Source: Candidatus Bathyarchaeota archaeon (GTDB lineage Archaea; Thermoproteota; Bathyarchaeia; Bathyarchaeales; Bathycorpusculaceae). From it: a DNA stretch of 54,848 nt. Both the position numbers and the translations under genes were made by a program. This document shows, one piece after another, positions 17,671-25,339 of the stretch. The notes under the pieces are model-generated. The model saw nothing but the letters and a program-made list of their open reading frames with translations. It was not told the DNA's origin and made no database searches. The stretch is from the NCBI GenBank assembly GCA_026414485.1, contig JAOAIX010000003.1, positions 70,424 through 125,271 of the forward strand, given 5' to 3'. How positions within the stretch are numbered: position 1 is the stretch's first letter; every line of letters starts with the position of its first letter.

Positions 17671-18519
17671 ATGAACACAAAAATAATATTCACCGAAAAA
17701 TGCCTCAACTACGGCAGCTGGCACATCGAGGGACCACAAAGAGTCAAGAAAGCCTACGATATTCTAAAACAGAGAGGCTACCAGTTCATAGAGCCCCAGC
17801 CAGCAAACGAAGAAGATCTGCTAAAGGTGCACGACGCAGAGTACATATGGAACCTCAAAAAAGGGTTAGTTGAAGACCCAGACACGCCAGCCTATGACAA
17901 CATCTACGAATATGCAAGACTTAGCGCCGGCGGCGCCCTAATCGCAGCAAAAACCGGCGGATTCTCTCTTATGAGACCACCTGGGCATCATGCTGGAAAA
18001 AGCGGGTTTGCTTTGGGAGTATATACACGAGGCTTCTGCTACCTCAACAACGTAGCTATAGCCGTCAGAGCCTTGGGAAAACGGACACTGATTTTAGACA
18101 TTGATGGACACCACGGCAATGGCACACAGGAAATTTTTCAAGGTGACTCTCAAGTAACCTATGTTTCACTGCACAATTACCCGCAGTACCCAGGTACAGG
18201 AGTTAAATCTGAAAGAAACAGCCTGAATTTTCCACTGCCACGTGATTGCGGTGAAAAAGTTTTCTTGGAAACACTTGACAAAGCGTTGGGTATGGTTGAC
18301 ATGAAAGAGGTCGAGGTTGTAGCGGTCTCAGCAGGTTTTGACACACACCAAGGCGACTTAGCGTCTCTAGGGCTGACGGAGCAAAGTTACTTTGAAATAG
18401 GCAAAAAAATAGCCGCGTTAAAAAAACACACGTTTTTCGTTTTGGAGGGAGGGTACCGGGGCGAAAAAAACGGCAACGATGTAGACCAGTTTCTGAGAGG
18501 ATTTGAAGGCAAAAGTTAA
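17671..18519 (+). CDS. Histone-deacetylase-family (AcuC/HDAC-like) zinc amidohydrolase
   Basis: About 282 residues from the ATG at 17671; an upstream in-frame TTG at 17635 would add 12 residues but looks less likely. Zinc and catalytic motifs of the arginase/deacetylase fold are intact: RPPGHHAG, DIDGHHGNGTQ, SAGFDTH and EGGYR. HDAC-family enzymes in archaea deacylate acetyl-lysine on proteins or acetylpolyamines; which applies here cannot be read from the sequence. HIEGPQR near the N-terminus resembles the H-P-E-RP start of the family. Divergent from argS, with a short shared promoter gap. Family call secure, substrate not. Confidence 0.88.
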   Translation: MNTKIIFTEKCLNYGSWHIEGPQRVKKAYDILKQRGYQFIEPQPANEEDLLKVHDAEYIWNLKKGLVEDPDTPAYDNIYEYARLSAGGALIAAKTGGFSLMRPPGHHAGKSGFALGVYTRGFCYLNNVAIAVRALGKRTLILDIDGHHGNGTQEIFQGDSQVTYVSLHNYPQYPGTGVKSERNSLNFPLPRDCGEKVFLETLDKALGMVDMKEVEVVAVSAGFDTHQGDLASLGLTEQSYFEIGKKIAALKKHTFFVLEGGYRGEKNGNDVDQFLRGFEGKS

Positions 18520-18679
18520 GCCGCTTGACGGTTTTTGATTGGGGAACAGGCAAGATTATTTGAAGCTAATAATACCCGATTATTGGCGGTATTATTCAAA
18601 AATAAAACAAATGCTAAGGCCATTTGTGGTCAATTAACCATTTTTGGATCAAACACTAAAAAGAGTTAAACCTATAAAG

Positions 18680-18696
18680 AGAGGCAAAAAGCCTCT
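18680..18696. terminator. Small hairpin between convergent genes, possible terminator
   Basis: AGAGGC (18680-18685), five A, GCCTCT (18691-18696): a 6-bp stem with an AAAAA loop, ~36 bases past the stop of the minus-strand ferredoxin gene and in the gap between convergent transcripts. A T-rich run follows on neither strand as cleanly as in a bacterial intrinsic terminator, so its function is uncertain. Confidence 0.3.
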
Positions 18697-18731
18697 TTGA
18701 GAGGTAAATTTTGTTCCGTCAACCACACGAG

Positions 18732-19349
18732 TTACTTTGACTTTTTGGTTTTACCTTTTTTGCTGAGGGCTTCGAGTTTCTCTGAAACCTTCTCTGATCG
18801 TTTTTCTGCGTCTGCCAGAATTGGCTTCCAATCTTTGTTTTTGACGATGTTAGTTATGCGTTCGGTTTCTTCAGGCAGCTTCGCTATTGTGTCGCTCATG
18901 AGTTTTTCTGCTTCTTCGTCAGTAGCCACAAGCACTAACGCCTCTTCAGGGCAGAACTCCACACACTGTGGTTCACCACTGCAAAGGTCACAGGCTGCAG
19001 CTAAGCCAGTGTCAGAGTGGATAGCAATTCCGCCGTGTGGACAAGCTTGTACACACCAGTCGCAACCCTTACATTTCTTTTCACTAACTATGAGAAGGCC
19101 TGTCTCTTCATGCTGGGACAAAGCTTTCTCTGGGCAAGCAGCTACACATTTTGCATCTTCGCAAGCACGGCAAGCTAAAGCAAAATTGAACAGAGGCTTC
19201 ATGCGGACAACGCGAATACGAGAATGCAGAGGATTCCAGAGTGCTTCTCCTTTTTCTTGGCTACAAGTGTACTCACAGATGCCGCAACCAGTACATTTTA
19301 AGGGGTCAACGGAAACGAATTTTCTTTTAGCGAATTTAGCGGATGGCAT
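18732..19349 (-). CDS. Polyferredoxin-type electron-transfer protein (four [4Fe-4S] motifs)
   Basis: A 205-residue soluble iron-sulfur protein of the DmsB/HycB/CooF class. Four cysteine groups are visible: CTGCGICEYTC, CRACEDAKCVAACP, CKGCDWCVQACP and CDLCSGEPQCVEFCP. The C-terminal ~50 residues are a charged, probably helical tail rich in Lys and Glu. Such proteins carry electrons between an oxidoreductase catalytic subunit and a carrier; aldehyde:ferredoxin oxidoreductases and CODHs often have one. It stands alone here, so its partner is not in the window. No membrane anchor or signal peptide. Confidence 0.85.
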   Translation of the reverse strand: MPSAKFAKRKFVSVDPLKCTGCGICEYTCSQEKGEALWNPLHSRIRVVRMKPLFNFALACRACEDAKCVAACPEKALSQHEETGLLIVSEKKCKGCDWCVQACPHGGIAIHSDTGLAAACDLCSGEPQCVEFCPEEALVLVATDEEAEKLMSDTIAKLPEETERITNIVKNKDWKPILADAEKRSEKVSEKLEALSKKGKTKKSK

Positions 19350-19638
19350 TTCTGTAATCAGATTAGTTTGGGATATCTAAATATTTCTGTGTTTCCCATG
19401 AAATTTCAAGATGTACCGCTTAAACTTTCTGAACCATTACTGTAGGCAATTGGCGCCGTTTTTATGTAACTTCAGTTTGCTAAAAGGGTCATTTGACTTT
19501 TTAGCCAGCAACAGGGGTCTTTTCTAAAAACTCTAACAGAAACGACTTAAAGAACACACCATTAAAATCTTGTGAGTTTATACTCTGCAAAATGAACATT
19601 TTTATAGTCACCTTTAAAACGAACAGTTACGCATACGC

Positions 19639-20853
19639 ATGATTAAAAAAAGAGGAACCTACACGTATAAACCGCTTGAAGTTATAGGTCCAGAAAACGA
19701 GTTTTCCATAGTCAGCCAAGAACTCAAACCGTTACCCATCTCTGATCAAGTTATAAAGGCGAACTGCGGGCGGATGGTCAACTTTGTAGAGTTACCCCGA
19801 TTCACTTTTGGAAAGGAAATGCAGATGCACGTTATAGAAGTGAAAGCGAAGCAGCCCTTTCAGTCACCACGGATTTTTGAGGAAACAATACAAGAAGCCG
19901 TAGTGACACTGAACGCTTTTTTGGAGGAAAAATTTCACGCCAACCTTCTCGGAACAGGTATGCATCCACTGCTAAGACTTTCAGAGACGGGAATTTGGCC
20001 ACATTACCACAAACATATCTATGAAGAATACGGAAAAATCTTTAACTTGAAACAGCACGGTTGGCTTAACATTCAAAGCTTTCATCTAAACCTTCCGTAC
20101 GGAAAAGAGAAAACAGGAATTCAGATACATAACGTCCTTGCAAACATCTGCACCTATCTACCTGCAGTTGCAGCGTCTTCACCGATTTACGAAGGTAACA
20201 TAGGCTCAAACGTGGACAACAGGCTAGCATTTTACAAGATAAACCAAAAAGAAGTGCCATCCATAACAGGAGAAGTTATACCTGAATCAATTTCGTCTTT
20301 TGAAATGTACAGAAACGAAGTGATAGGAAAGTACTCACGTGACTTAGCTTGTCTAGGCGTTGACAGAACCCTTCTCTTTAAAGAATGGGTTAACTCACGC
20401 GGGGTAATTTTTAGATTTGACAGAGCAGCCCTAGAAGTAAGGGTTATGGATGAACAGGAGTGCATAAAAGCAGACGTTGCATTAAGCTGTTTTGTCCGCG
20501 CCACGGCAAGAGGCTTAATTAACAACAACGCTGAGTTGACACCTCATTCAGTTCTGGTTTCAGACTTCAATGAGGTAATTAAAAGGGGACTTGAAGCTAA
20601 AGTCCTAAATCCACATGGTTCCACAGCACGCGACGTTTGTCAACACCTATTTGATGTAGCATGGTCAAACGCTACAGAAGAAGAAAAAGAATATTTGCCG
20701 TTGGTGCAAAAACGCATTTCAACAGGCAACCTCTCCGACATAATCAAAGAAAGAGTGCTACGGAAGGCTCAACGTACAACACTACAAGAAGCTATAGTCA
20801 ATGTTTACTCAATGCTTATTAAATGCCTTGCCAATAACCAACCTTACTTCTAA
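19639..20853 (+). CDS. Glutamate-cysteine ligase family 2 (GCS2)-like carboxylate-amine ligase
   Basis: A 404-residue protein similar to the GCS2/YbdK-type carboxylate-amine ligase fold. The N-terminal IGPENEFSIV motif provides the conserved acidic metal ligands (GxExEF), VIEVKAK and an NLLGTGMHPLLR region continue the fold, HLNLPYGKEKTGIQIHNVLANICTYLPAVAASSPIYEG resembles the substrate loop seen in gamma-glutamate ligases, and FRFDRAALEVRVMDEQEC holds the late basic/acidic motif. Such enzymes make gamma-glutamyl compounds, for example gamma-glutamylcysteine in haloarchaea. An anaerobe need not make glutathione, so the acceptor is uncertain. It is followed after 6 bases by a cysteine-cluster protein, suggesting an operon. 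Confidence 0.72.
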   Translation: MIKKRGTYTYKPLEVIGPENEFSIVSQELKPLPISDQVIKANCGRMVNFVELPRFTFGKEMQMHVIEVKAKQPFQSPRIFEETIQEAVVTLNAFLEEKFHANLLGTGMHPLLRLSETGIWPHYHKHIYEEYGKIFNLKQHGWLNIQSFHLNLPYGKEKTGIQIHNVLANICTYLPAVAASSPIYEGNIGSNVDNRLAFYKINQKEVPSITGEVIPESISSFEMYRNEVIGKYSRDLACLGVDRTLLFKEWVNSRGVIFRFDRAALEVRVMDEQECIKADVALSCFVRATARGLINNNAELTPHSVLVSDFNEVIKRGLEAKVLNPHGSTARDVCQHLFDVAWSNATEEEKEYLPLVQKRISTGNLSDIIKERVLRKAQRTTLQEAIVNVYSMLIKCLANNQPYF

Positions 20854-20859
20854 CGAGAA

Positions 20860-21414
20860 ATGTCGCCTATGTCTGACGACCTCAACGGGAAAACTTACTC
20901 CTTTGATGTCTGTGCTATATGCAAAAGTATCTGTTGCAGAGATGCAAACCCACCTCTTACCGAAGAACGCAAAAAAATAATACGCAATTATCTTCTTGAA
21001 AAGAAATATCCAACGGAAAGCTTATTTGTAGAAGGAGATTACGCCCACCCTGCCAGCGACGAGAAAGGCCACTGTATATTCTTAGATAAAAACACAAAAA
21101 AATGCCTTGTACACCAAGTTAAACCTGAAACATGTAAAGCGGGTCCAATAACATTTGACATCAACAGGCAAACAGGAAAACTAGAGTTTTATCTGAAAAA
21201 ATCTGAAATTTGTCCCTTCGCCCAAATAATATACGAGGATAAGATCCGGCTCAAAGAACACCTTGAGGCAGCAAAAGCTGAAATATTCAGATTAGTCAAC
21301 AATCTTGAGGCAGAAGCCTTACAGGCGATTTTAAGAATTGAAGAACCCCACACATTTAAGATATTTGAAGAACCATTGCCTGAAAACGTATTAAACAAAA
21401 TAAATTTCAAATAG
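20860..21414 (+). CDS. YkgJ-family cysteine-cluster protein
   Basis: A 184-residue protein with a cysteine pattern of the YkgJ/CxxCxxxCC zinc- or iron-cluster family: CAICKSICC near residues 18-26, then HCIFLD, KCLVHQVKPETCKAGP and a later C (SEICPF). The C-terminal half is helical and lacks recognisable motifs. Members of the family bind a metal cluster and are often predicted oxidoreductase-like or metal-handling proteins without known function. ATG codons at 20860 and 20872 are both possible starts. Co-directional with the GCS2-like ligase and most likely co-transcribed. Family call moderate, function unknown. Confidence 0.65.
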   Translation: MSPMSDDLNGKTYSFDVCAICKSICCRDANPPLTEERKKIIRNYLLEKKYPTESLFVEGDYAHPASDEKGHCIFLDKNTKKCLVHQVKPETCKAGPITFDINRQTGKLEFYLKKSEICPFAQIIYEDKIRLKEHLEAAKAEIFRLVNNLEAEALQAILRIEEPHTFKIFEEPLPENVLNKINFK

Positions 21415-21430
21415 TTTTATTAGTTTGAAA

Positions 21431-21451
21431 GTGCTAAATCCTATTTAGCAC
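21431..21451. promoter_or_regulatory. Perfect 9-bp inverted repeat, candidate Lrp-type operator
   Basis: GTGCTAAAT (21431-21439), CCT, ATTTAGCAC (21443-21451): exact arms with a 3-base spacer, 20 bases before the TTG start of the Lrp/AsnC-like gene and 16 bases after the YkgJ-like stop. Lrp/AsnC proteins bind pseudo-palindromes and commonly autoregulate, so this is a plausible operator; a transcription-end hairpin for the upstream gene is the alternative. Confidence 0.5.
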
Positions 21452-21471
21452 GTTTTGGAGAAGAGAACAGC

Positions 21472-22005
21472 TTGAAACCTATTGAACGAAAAATGCTAGC
21501 TGAACTATTAAAAAATTCGCGGAGAAGTGACAGGGAACTCGCCAAAGCAATTGGCGCCTCCCAACCAACAGCCACAAGAATAAGAAGTAAACTCGAAAAA
21601 GAAAACTACGTCAAAGAATATACGGCAATCCCTCATTTCAGCAAAATTGGCTACACCATCCTTGCTTTGACTTTCATGAAACTAGACCCAAAGGTGACTC
21701 TTGAAGAATTTGAAAAATTTAGAGAAAGACATCAACCACAAATATCCAAACGGAATTACGGAATAGTTTTAGCGAAACGTGGAATGGGAATAGGTTTCGA
21801 TGCAGTGGTTATTTCCCTCCACGAAAACTACACCTCCTACGACGAATTCCGTCACTACTTGCAAAGAAACATGAGTGAATACATGAACAACATGGACACT
21901 TTTCTGTGCAACCTTGAAGAAAAAAGCAACTTGGAGTTCACGTTTTCTTTACTAGCAAACCAAATTCTGAGCTCGATAGAGACAAAAAAAGAAAACGGAC
22001 AATAG
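21472..22005 (+). CDS. Lrp/AsnC-like winged-helix transcription regulator
   Basis: A 177-residue regulator starting with TTG. Residues 1-60 form the AsnC-type HTH (KMLAELLKNSRRSDRELAKAIGASQPTATRIRSKLEKENYVKEY). The remaining ~115 residues are in the position of the effector domain but are divergent from canonical RAM domains; a C-terminal helical tail follows. Typical of archaeal one-component regulators responding to amino acids or other small molecules; the ligand cannot be inferred. The perfect palindrome just upstream suggests autoregulation. The neighbours offer no clear target operon. Confidence 0.82.
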   Translation: MKPIERKMLAELLKNSRRSDRELAKAIGASQPTATRIRSKLEKENYVKEYTAIPHFSKIGYTILALTFMKLDPKVTLEEFEKFRERHQPQISKRNYGIVLAKRGMGIGFDAVVISLHENYTSYDEFRHYLQRNMSEYMNNMDTFLCNLEEKSNLEFTFSLLANQILSSIETKKENGQ

Positions 22006-22031
22006 TGTGAAAACTAAAGGCATAACTTAAT

Positions 22032-22361
22032 TTACAGAAAACCTGTTTCTCTCAATTTAAGAGCTAGTGCTATGTCACCCTTAAATTGAATTTTACCTGT
22101 GAAGAAAGCCTTTTCAGGGCTTAACTTTCCATTCACGAGTTCAACAAAGTCACGATCGGCCATTTGCAAAGTTAAAGTTGGCGAGGCATAAACGCCCTCT
22201 GCGACTTCCAATGTCTGGTCTTTCACCTTTGCCGTCCAACTGCCGCCATTTGAGCCTGTGATGTTAACCTGAACAATAACATCTACACCTGCAGCTTTGT
22301 CAGCTTTAAATCTGAGGGGCAAAACCTTCTCGAAGAATTCCCGCGGTGATGTTGCTTGCAT
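22032..22361 (-). CDS. SCP2 sterol-carrier-like lipid-binding domain protein
   Basis: A 109-residue single-domain protein of the SCP2 superfamily: VQVNITGSNGGSWTAKVKDQTLEVAEG, followed by PTLTLQMADRDFVELVNGKLSPEKAFFTGKIQFKGDIALALKL, which is the characteristic KxxG-xxxAFxxGKlxxxG end of the family. The fold has a hydrophobic tunnel that binds lipids or acyl-CoA-like ligands. It lies 20 bases downstream of cofE on the same strand and is probably co-transcribed, although no functional tie to F420 is known to me. Full length for an isolated SCP2 domain. Confidence 0.85.
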   Translation of the reverse strand: MQATSPREFFEKVLPLRFKADKAAGVDVIVQVNITGSNGGSWTAKVKDQTLEVAEGVYASPTLTLQMADRDFVELVNGKLSPEKAFFTGKIQFKGDIALALKLRETGFL

Positions 22362-22381
22362 ATGACCAGTGTATACATGTT

Positions 22382-23149
22382 TTACCTAAACAAATCTTTC
22401 TCTTTTGGCCTTGTAAGCTCGCCTACAGAGGCGTTCTCTACCACCTTAAATTTGTATCCTCTTATGATAGCTGCAGGTATTCCTTCGTCAGCCTGCCCAA
22501 TCACCAACTCCGCGGCAGAGGCTAATTCGTCCGCAATACAGGTTCTTTTAACTCTTAAAACATAACCAAACAGGTCACGTTCACCACGGCGATCACGTAT
22601 CGGCTGGATACCTGCGACGCCTATAGCGACATTGATTTCCCCCATCCGAAAAGGGCGTCCATGAGTGTCAGAAATAATCACAGCCACATTGCAACCCGTT
22701 AACTTTTTTATTTCACTTCGTATATGTCGTGCTGACGCATCAGGATTCTCGGGCAACAAAACAACGTTTCTCTCACCTGGAACATTTGACCTATCTACAC
22801 CGGCGTTAGCTGATATAATACCGTGCTTAGTTTCAGTTATTATACTGTTTGGACCTAAACGCACGATTTCTTTGGTTTCCCGTAGGATCACCTCAACTAA
22901 CGCAGGATCTTTGCCGACTTTGCGACCTATCTCCAATGCGCGCTCAGAAGGCACAACTTCGTCAAGATCGACAATGTTACCTTCTGCTTTTGAAACCGCC
23001 ACATGCGTGATGACTATAATGTCGTTCTCTTCAACAGGTGTGTTTTGGTTTTTTGCAGCACTACAAATAAGTTGAGCCAAATCATCACCCTTGGCTATCA
23101 ACGGCAGCCTCTCAATTGGAATTACAGTTACAGGCACTTGATCCAGCAC
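22382..23149 (-). CDS. cofE: Coenzyme F420-0:L-glutamate ligase
   Basis: A 255-residue CofE, which adds gamma-linked L-glutamates to F420-0 using GTP. Family signatures are visible: IIVITHVAVSKAEG, ETKHGIISANAGVDRSN, VVLLPENPDASA, VIISDTHGRPFRMGEINVAIGVAG and RDLFGYVLRVKRTCIADELASAAELVIGQADEG. Length is normal for the archaeal single-domain enzyme. It shows that the organism makes polyglutamylated F420, which supports F420 as the partner of the FrhB-type domains encoded elsewhere in this window. It precedes the SCP2 gene on the same strand. Confidence 0.94.
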   Translation of the reverse strand: MLDQVPVTVIPIERLPLIAKGDDLAQLICSAAKNQNTPVEENDIIVITHVAVSKAEGNIVDLDEVVPSERALEIGRKVGKDPALVEVILRETKEIVRLGPNSIITETKHGIISANAGVDRSNVPGERNVVLLPENPDASARHIRSEIKKLTGCNVAVIISDTHGRPFRMGEINVAIGVAGIQPIRDRRGERDLFGYVLRVKRTCIADELASAAELVIGQADEGIPAAIIRGYKFKVVENASVGELTRPKEKDLFR

Positions 23150-23634
23150 CTCTGAATCTATGTGTTATTGATTGTACTGCGTAGAGGGACTTTAAAGATT
23201 TCCCTGCCAGCTGAATTCTTAGGGCTACACTTTTTGGGGTGCACCCCGCAATACTAAAAGAGTTAAACTCACGAAAGTTTAACAAGCCGTCGTAATTTTT
23301 ACTGGAACCAACAAACGACGCTTACTAAAGAATTTTAATGCAGAAAAAATGAGGTGAAAGTTATTGTTAAAATCTGACGGAAAAAGAGTTGCGCCGTGTT
23401 TAGTTGGAGAACAACGTGAGATTTTGAGTTTGATTCACACTTTACATTTGGCAACATAAAATACGCTAAAAGCTGCCGTGAATTTTTTAGTCAAAGTTCA
23501 AATGTTAGGGGCGTGTGTGAAAAGAAAAGACTTCAAAACGGAAGAAGATGCAAAGATGTCGTCAACTTAACTGTAAACTATGTTATCATTGAAAATGCTT
23601 CTAAAAAAACAAAAAGATGAAAAAATAGGAAGTT
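23150..23634. other. Intergenic region with two inverted repeats
   Basis: About 485 bases between cofE (leftward) and the end of the hydrogenase/MetF unit. It contains a perfect 12-base palindrome GGGGTGCACCCC (23236-23247) and, 14 bases on, GTTAAAC-TCACGAAA-GTTTAAC (arms 23262-23268 and 23277-23283). The first part should hold the cofE promoter. A possible 31-codon TTG-started frame near 23365 with GAGGTGA upstream is too weak to call as a gene. No tRNA, repeat array or pseudogene recognised. Confidence 0.5.
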
Positions 23635-24360
23635 TTAACTTCGGAATTTCTGTAGTTTACGCAGCATTTCTTTGTCGCCTTCGGCGTCGCCTGCGCAGGT
23701 GGCGATAATGCCGTCGACGAGCCCGTTGAGTTTGGCTGCTTTCTCTTCCACAGTTTCCATGGTAGCGGCAGTTGGCCAACCGATCATCTTGACAGTTTCT
23801 ACGTTTTTAGGTGTGCCAACTAGGAAGTAAGCGTAAATGGGCTTGTTCAGTTTCTTGCATTCTTTTGCAACTGCTTCAAGGGTGGAGAAGGATTTGTCTT
23901 CGAGTCTCATGAAGTAAATGAAGTCCCAAGGTTCTCTCACTCGGGCAAGAGTTTCATCCAGAGAGCGACGTGCAGTTAGCAAGCAACCTAATTTGAGGTT
24001 CTTAGTTTTGACTGTGTTTCGTATGAAGTCGCGTGCTTCTTCGGAGGATTTCAGCATCTTTATGGCTTCGCCGTAGCGTGGATTGTCACCCATTGTAACT
24101 GCTAAACCGTCAAGCCCTATGATGTCGGCTGCAAGAGCTAAACCGCCAACTTCGACTGGTCCTTTATAGTGTAAAATGAAGATAGGGCAAACGTATTTTT
24201 CAGGGTACTTATACTTGAGTAGGCAACTTACAACGACGCCGCTTGGTGCTGGAAAACCAGCGGCGCTGTCAGTAACGTTCCAGCCGTCAACAAGGTCTTT
24301 GATTTCCTCTGCGAGCTTTAAGAATTTACGTGTTGGGACAAACTCGTTTAGTATTTTCAT
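23635..24360 (-). CDS. Methylenetetrahydrofolate-reductase (MetF)-like protein
   Basis: A 241-residue TIM-barrel protein resembling the MetF family. Visible are VTDSAAGFP near the N-terminus (substrate-loop position), ICPIF-type strand then HYKGPVEVGGLALAADIIGLDGLAVTMGDNPR, which matches the rD-x-N ... G(I/L)xNxLALTGD region of MetF. It is shorter than bacterial MetF (~290). In Wood-Ljungdahl organisms this enzyme reduces methylene- to methyl-tetrahydrofolate or -pterin. It lies 97 bases behind the FrhB gene of the hydrogenase operon on the same strand, so it may receive electrons through that complex. The pterin used (H4F or H4MPT) and the electron donor are unknown; a related non-MetF barrel enzyme is the alternative. 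Confidence 0.6.
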   Translation of the reverse strand: MKILNEFVPTRKFLKLAEEIKDLVDGWNVTDSAAGFPAPSGVVVSCLLKYKYPEKYVCPIFILHYKGPVEVGGLALAADIIGLDGLAVTMGDNPRYGEAIKMLKSSEEARDFIRNTVKTKNLKLGCLLTARRSLDETLARVREPWDFIYFMRLEDKSFSTLEAVAKECKKLNKPIYAYFLVGTPKNVETVKMIGWPTAATMETVEEKAAKLNGLVDGIIATCAGDAEGDKEMLRKLQKFRS

Positions 24361-24456
24361 TGTGATATCATCTCGGCTAAAGGGTAGAAAGGCTTAATTA
24401 AAAAATCTTTTGTATAAGCAAATAAACTCTGAAAACGTGTTTGGGACGGGGTCTAG

Positions 24457-25266
24457 CTATTTTTGAAAATTTTTACGTGCTCTTTTTAGTTGGCAAAGCT
24501 TTATCAATTCGGTTTTTTCTGTTTCCGCCTTCTCGAAACGTAAACCTTGTAGCATTCTTTGGCCTACTTCAGAACGCACAATAACGGTCGAGTAACCTGT
24601 TGGGCTACCAACTGAGCCAACTGATACGTCAGCAAGGGCAGCAGTAAAATCGTCACAACGACGACACGCCTCCAAAACAGCATTGTTGAGCGCGGCAACT
24701 TTACAGGTGTAAGTTTTTCCTTTAATCTGAATTACAAGTTGCCCTTTACGTATGTGCACTTTTTCAGCTCTGTCAATGTCTTCTCCTGTAAGTTTTTGTA
24801 CTTCAGTTTTCAATTTTTCAGGGGTAAAAGCTTCAAAACAAAACAAACCTATCAATGTGATTTCAACATCAGGGTTACTGCGACGAAGAGCTTGCTGTAG
24901 TTTTCTTGCTGCTTGAACTTGGCAAGGGAGGCAAACAAGAGCAATTCGCTTTTTTCCTGCGACGACCAGTTCTTTCAGCTTGTACAGAACGTTGACTTTA
25001 AGGAAAAGTGCTCCCCTTGCTGCCCAGACCGCCTCGGCGTTTTCTGCCACTACTACCTCTGCAAGATATCGGTCTCTTTTGCGGCAAACCACAATGGCGG
25101 CGTCAAAAACACTCTTTTTCAAACCTGAAAGCAACAATGCTGTAACCACACCACCAGCCTGCCCCTCAACGCCACTTTTCGCAGAAAACAATTCACTGTA
25201 AACACCCAAATTTTCGTCTCTGCTTCCACTCAAGAAGAGCTGTTCAATTTGCGATTTATCAGTCAC
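24457..25266 (-). CDS. FrhB-type (coenzyme F420 hydrogenase/dehydrogenase beta subunit) protein of the hydrogenase operon
   Basis: A 269-residue FrhB-like protein. It has GGVVTALLLSGLKK (flavin/F420 domain), VCLPCQVQAARKLQQ, LIGLFCFEAFTP, and CRRCDDF-LADVSVGSVGSPTGYSTVIVR, the cysteine pair being a likely Fe-S ligand site. The extra N-terminal ferredoxin of classical FrhB is absent. The closest relative in the window is the C-terminal half of the NuoG/FrhB fusion in the CODH operon; the two align over most of their length. FrhB proteins bind FAD and F420. Placed 73 bases after hoxH, it probably adds an F420 site (or second electron-pair site) to the hydrogenase complex. Confidence 0.88.
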   Translation of the reverse strand: MTDKSQIEQLFLSGSRDENLGVYSELFSAKSGVEGQAGGVVTALLLSGLKKSVFDAAIVVCRKRDRYLAEVVVAENAEAVWAARGALFLKVNVLYKLKELVVAGKKRIALVCLPCQVQAARKLQQALRRSNPDVEITLIGLFCFEAFTPEKLKTEVQKLTGEDIDRAEKVHIRKGQLVIQIKGKTYTCKVAALNNAVLEACRRCDDFTAALADVSVGSVGSPTGYSTVIVRSEVGQRMLQGLRFEKAETEKTELIKLCQLKRARKNFQK

Positions 25267-25339
25267 ACTATAAACCTCTTAGGAAACGTTATGTTAGTTT
25301 AAGCTAAAAGGGTTAGAAGAAATGTGGGATAAAAAAGGT

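Noticed and set aside
23365-23458. 31-codon TTG-started frame with GAGGTGA upstream
   Set aside because: Too short and without homology-like features; could be chance in AT-rich intergenic DNA.
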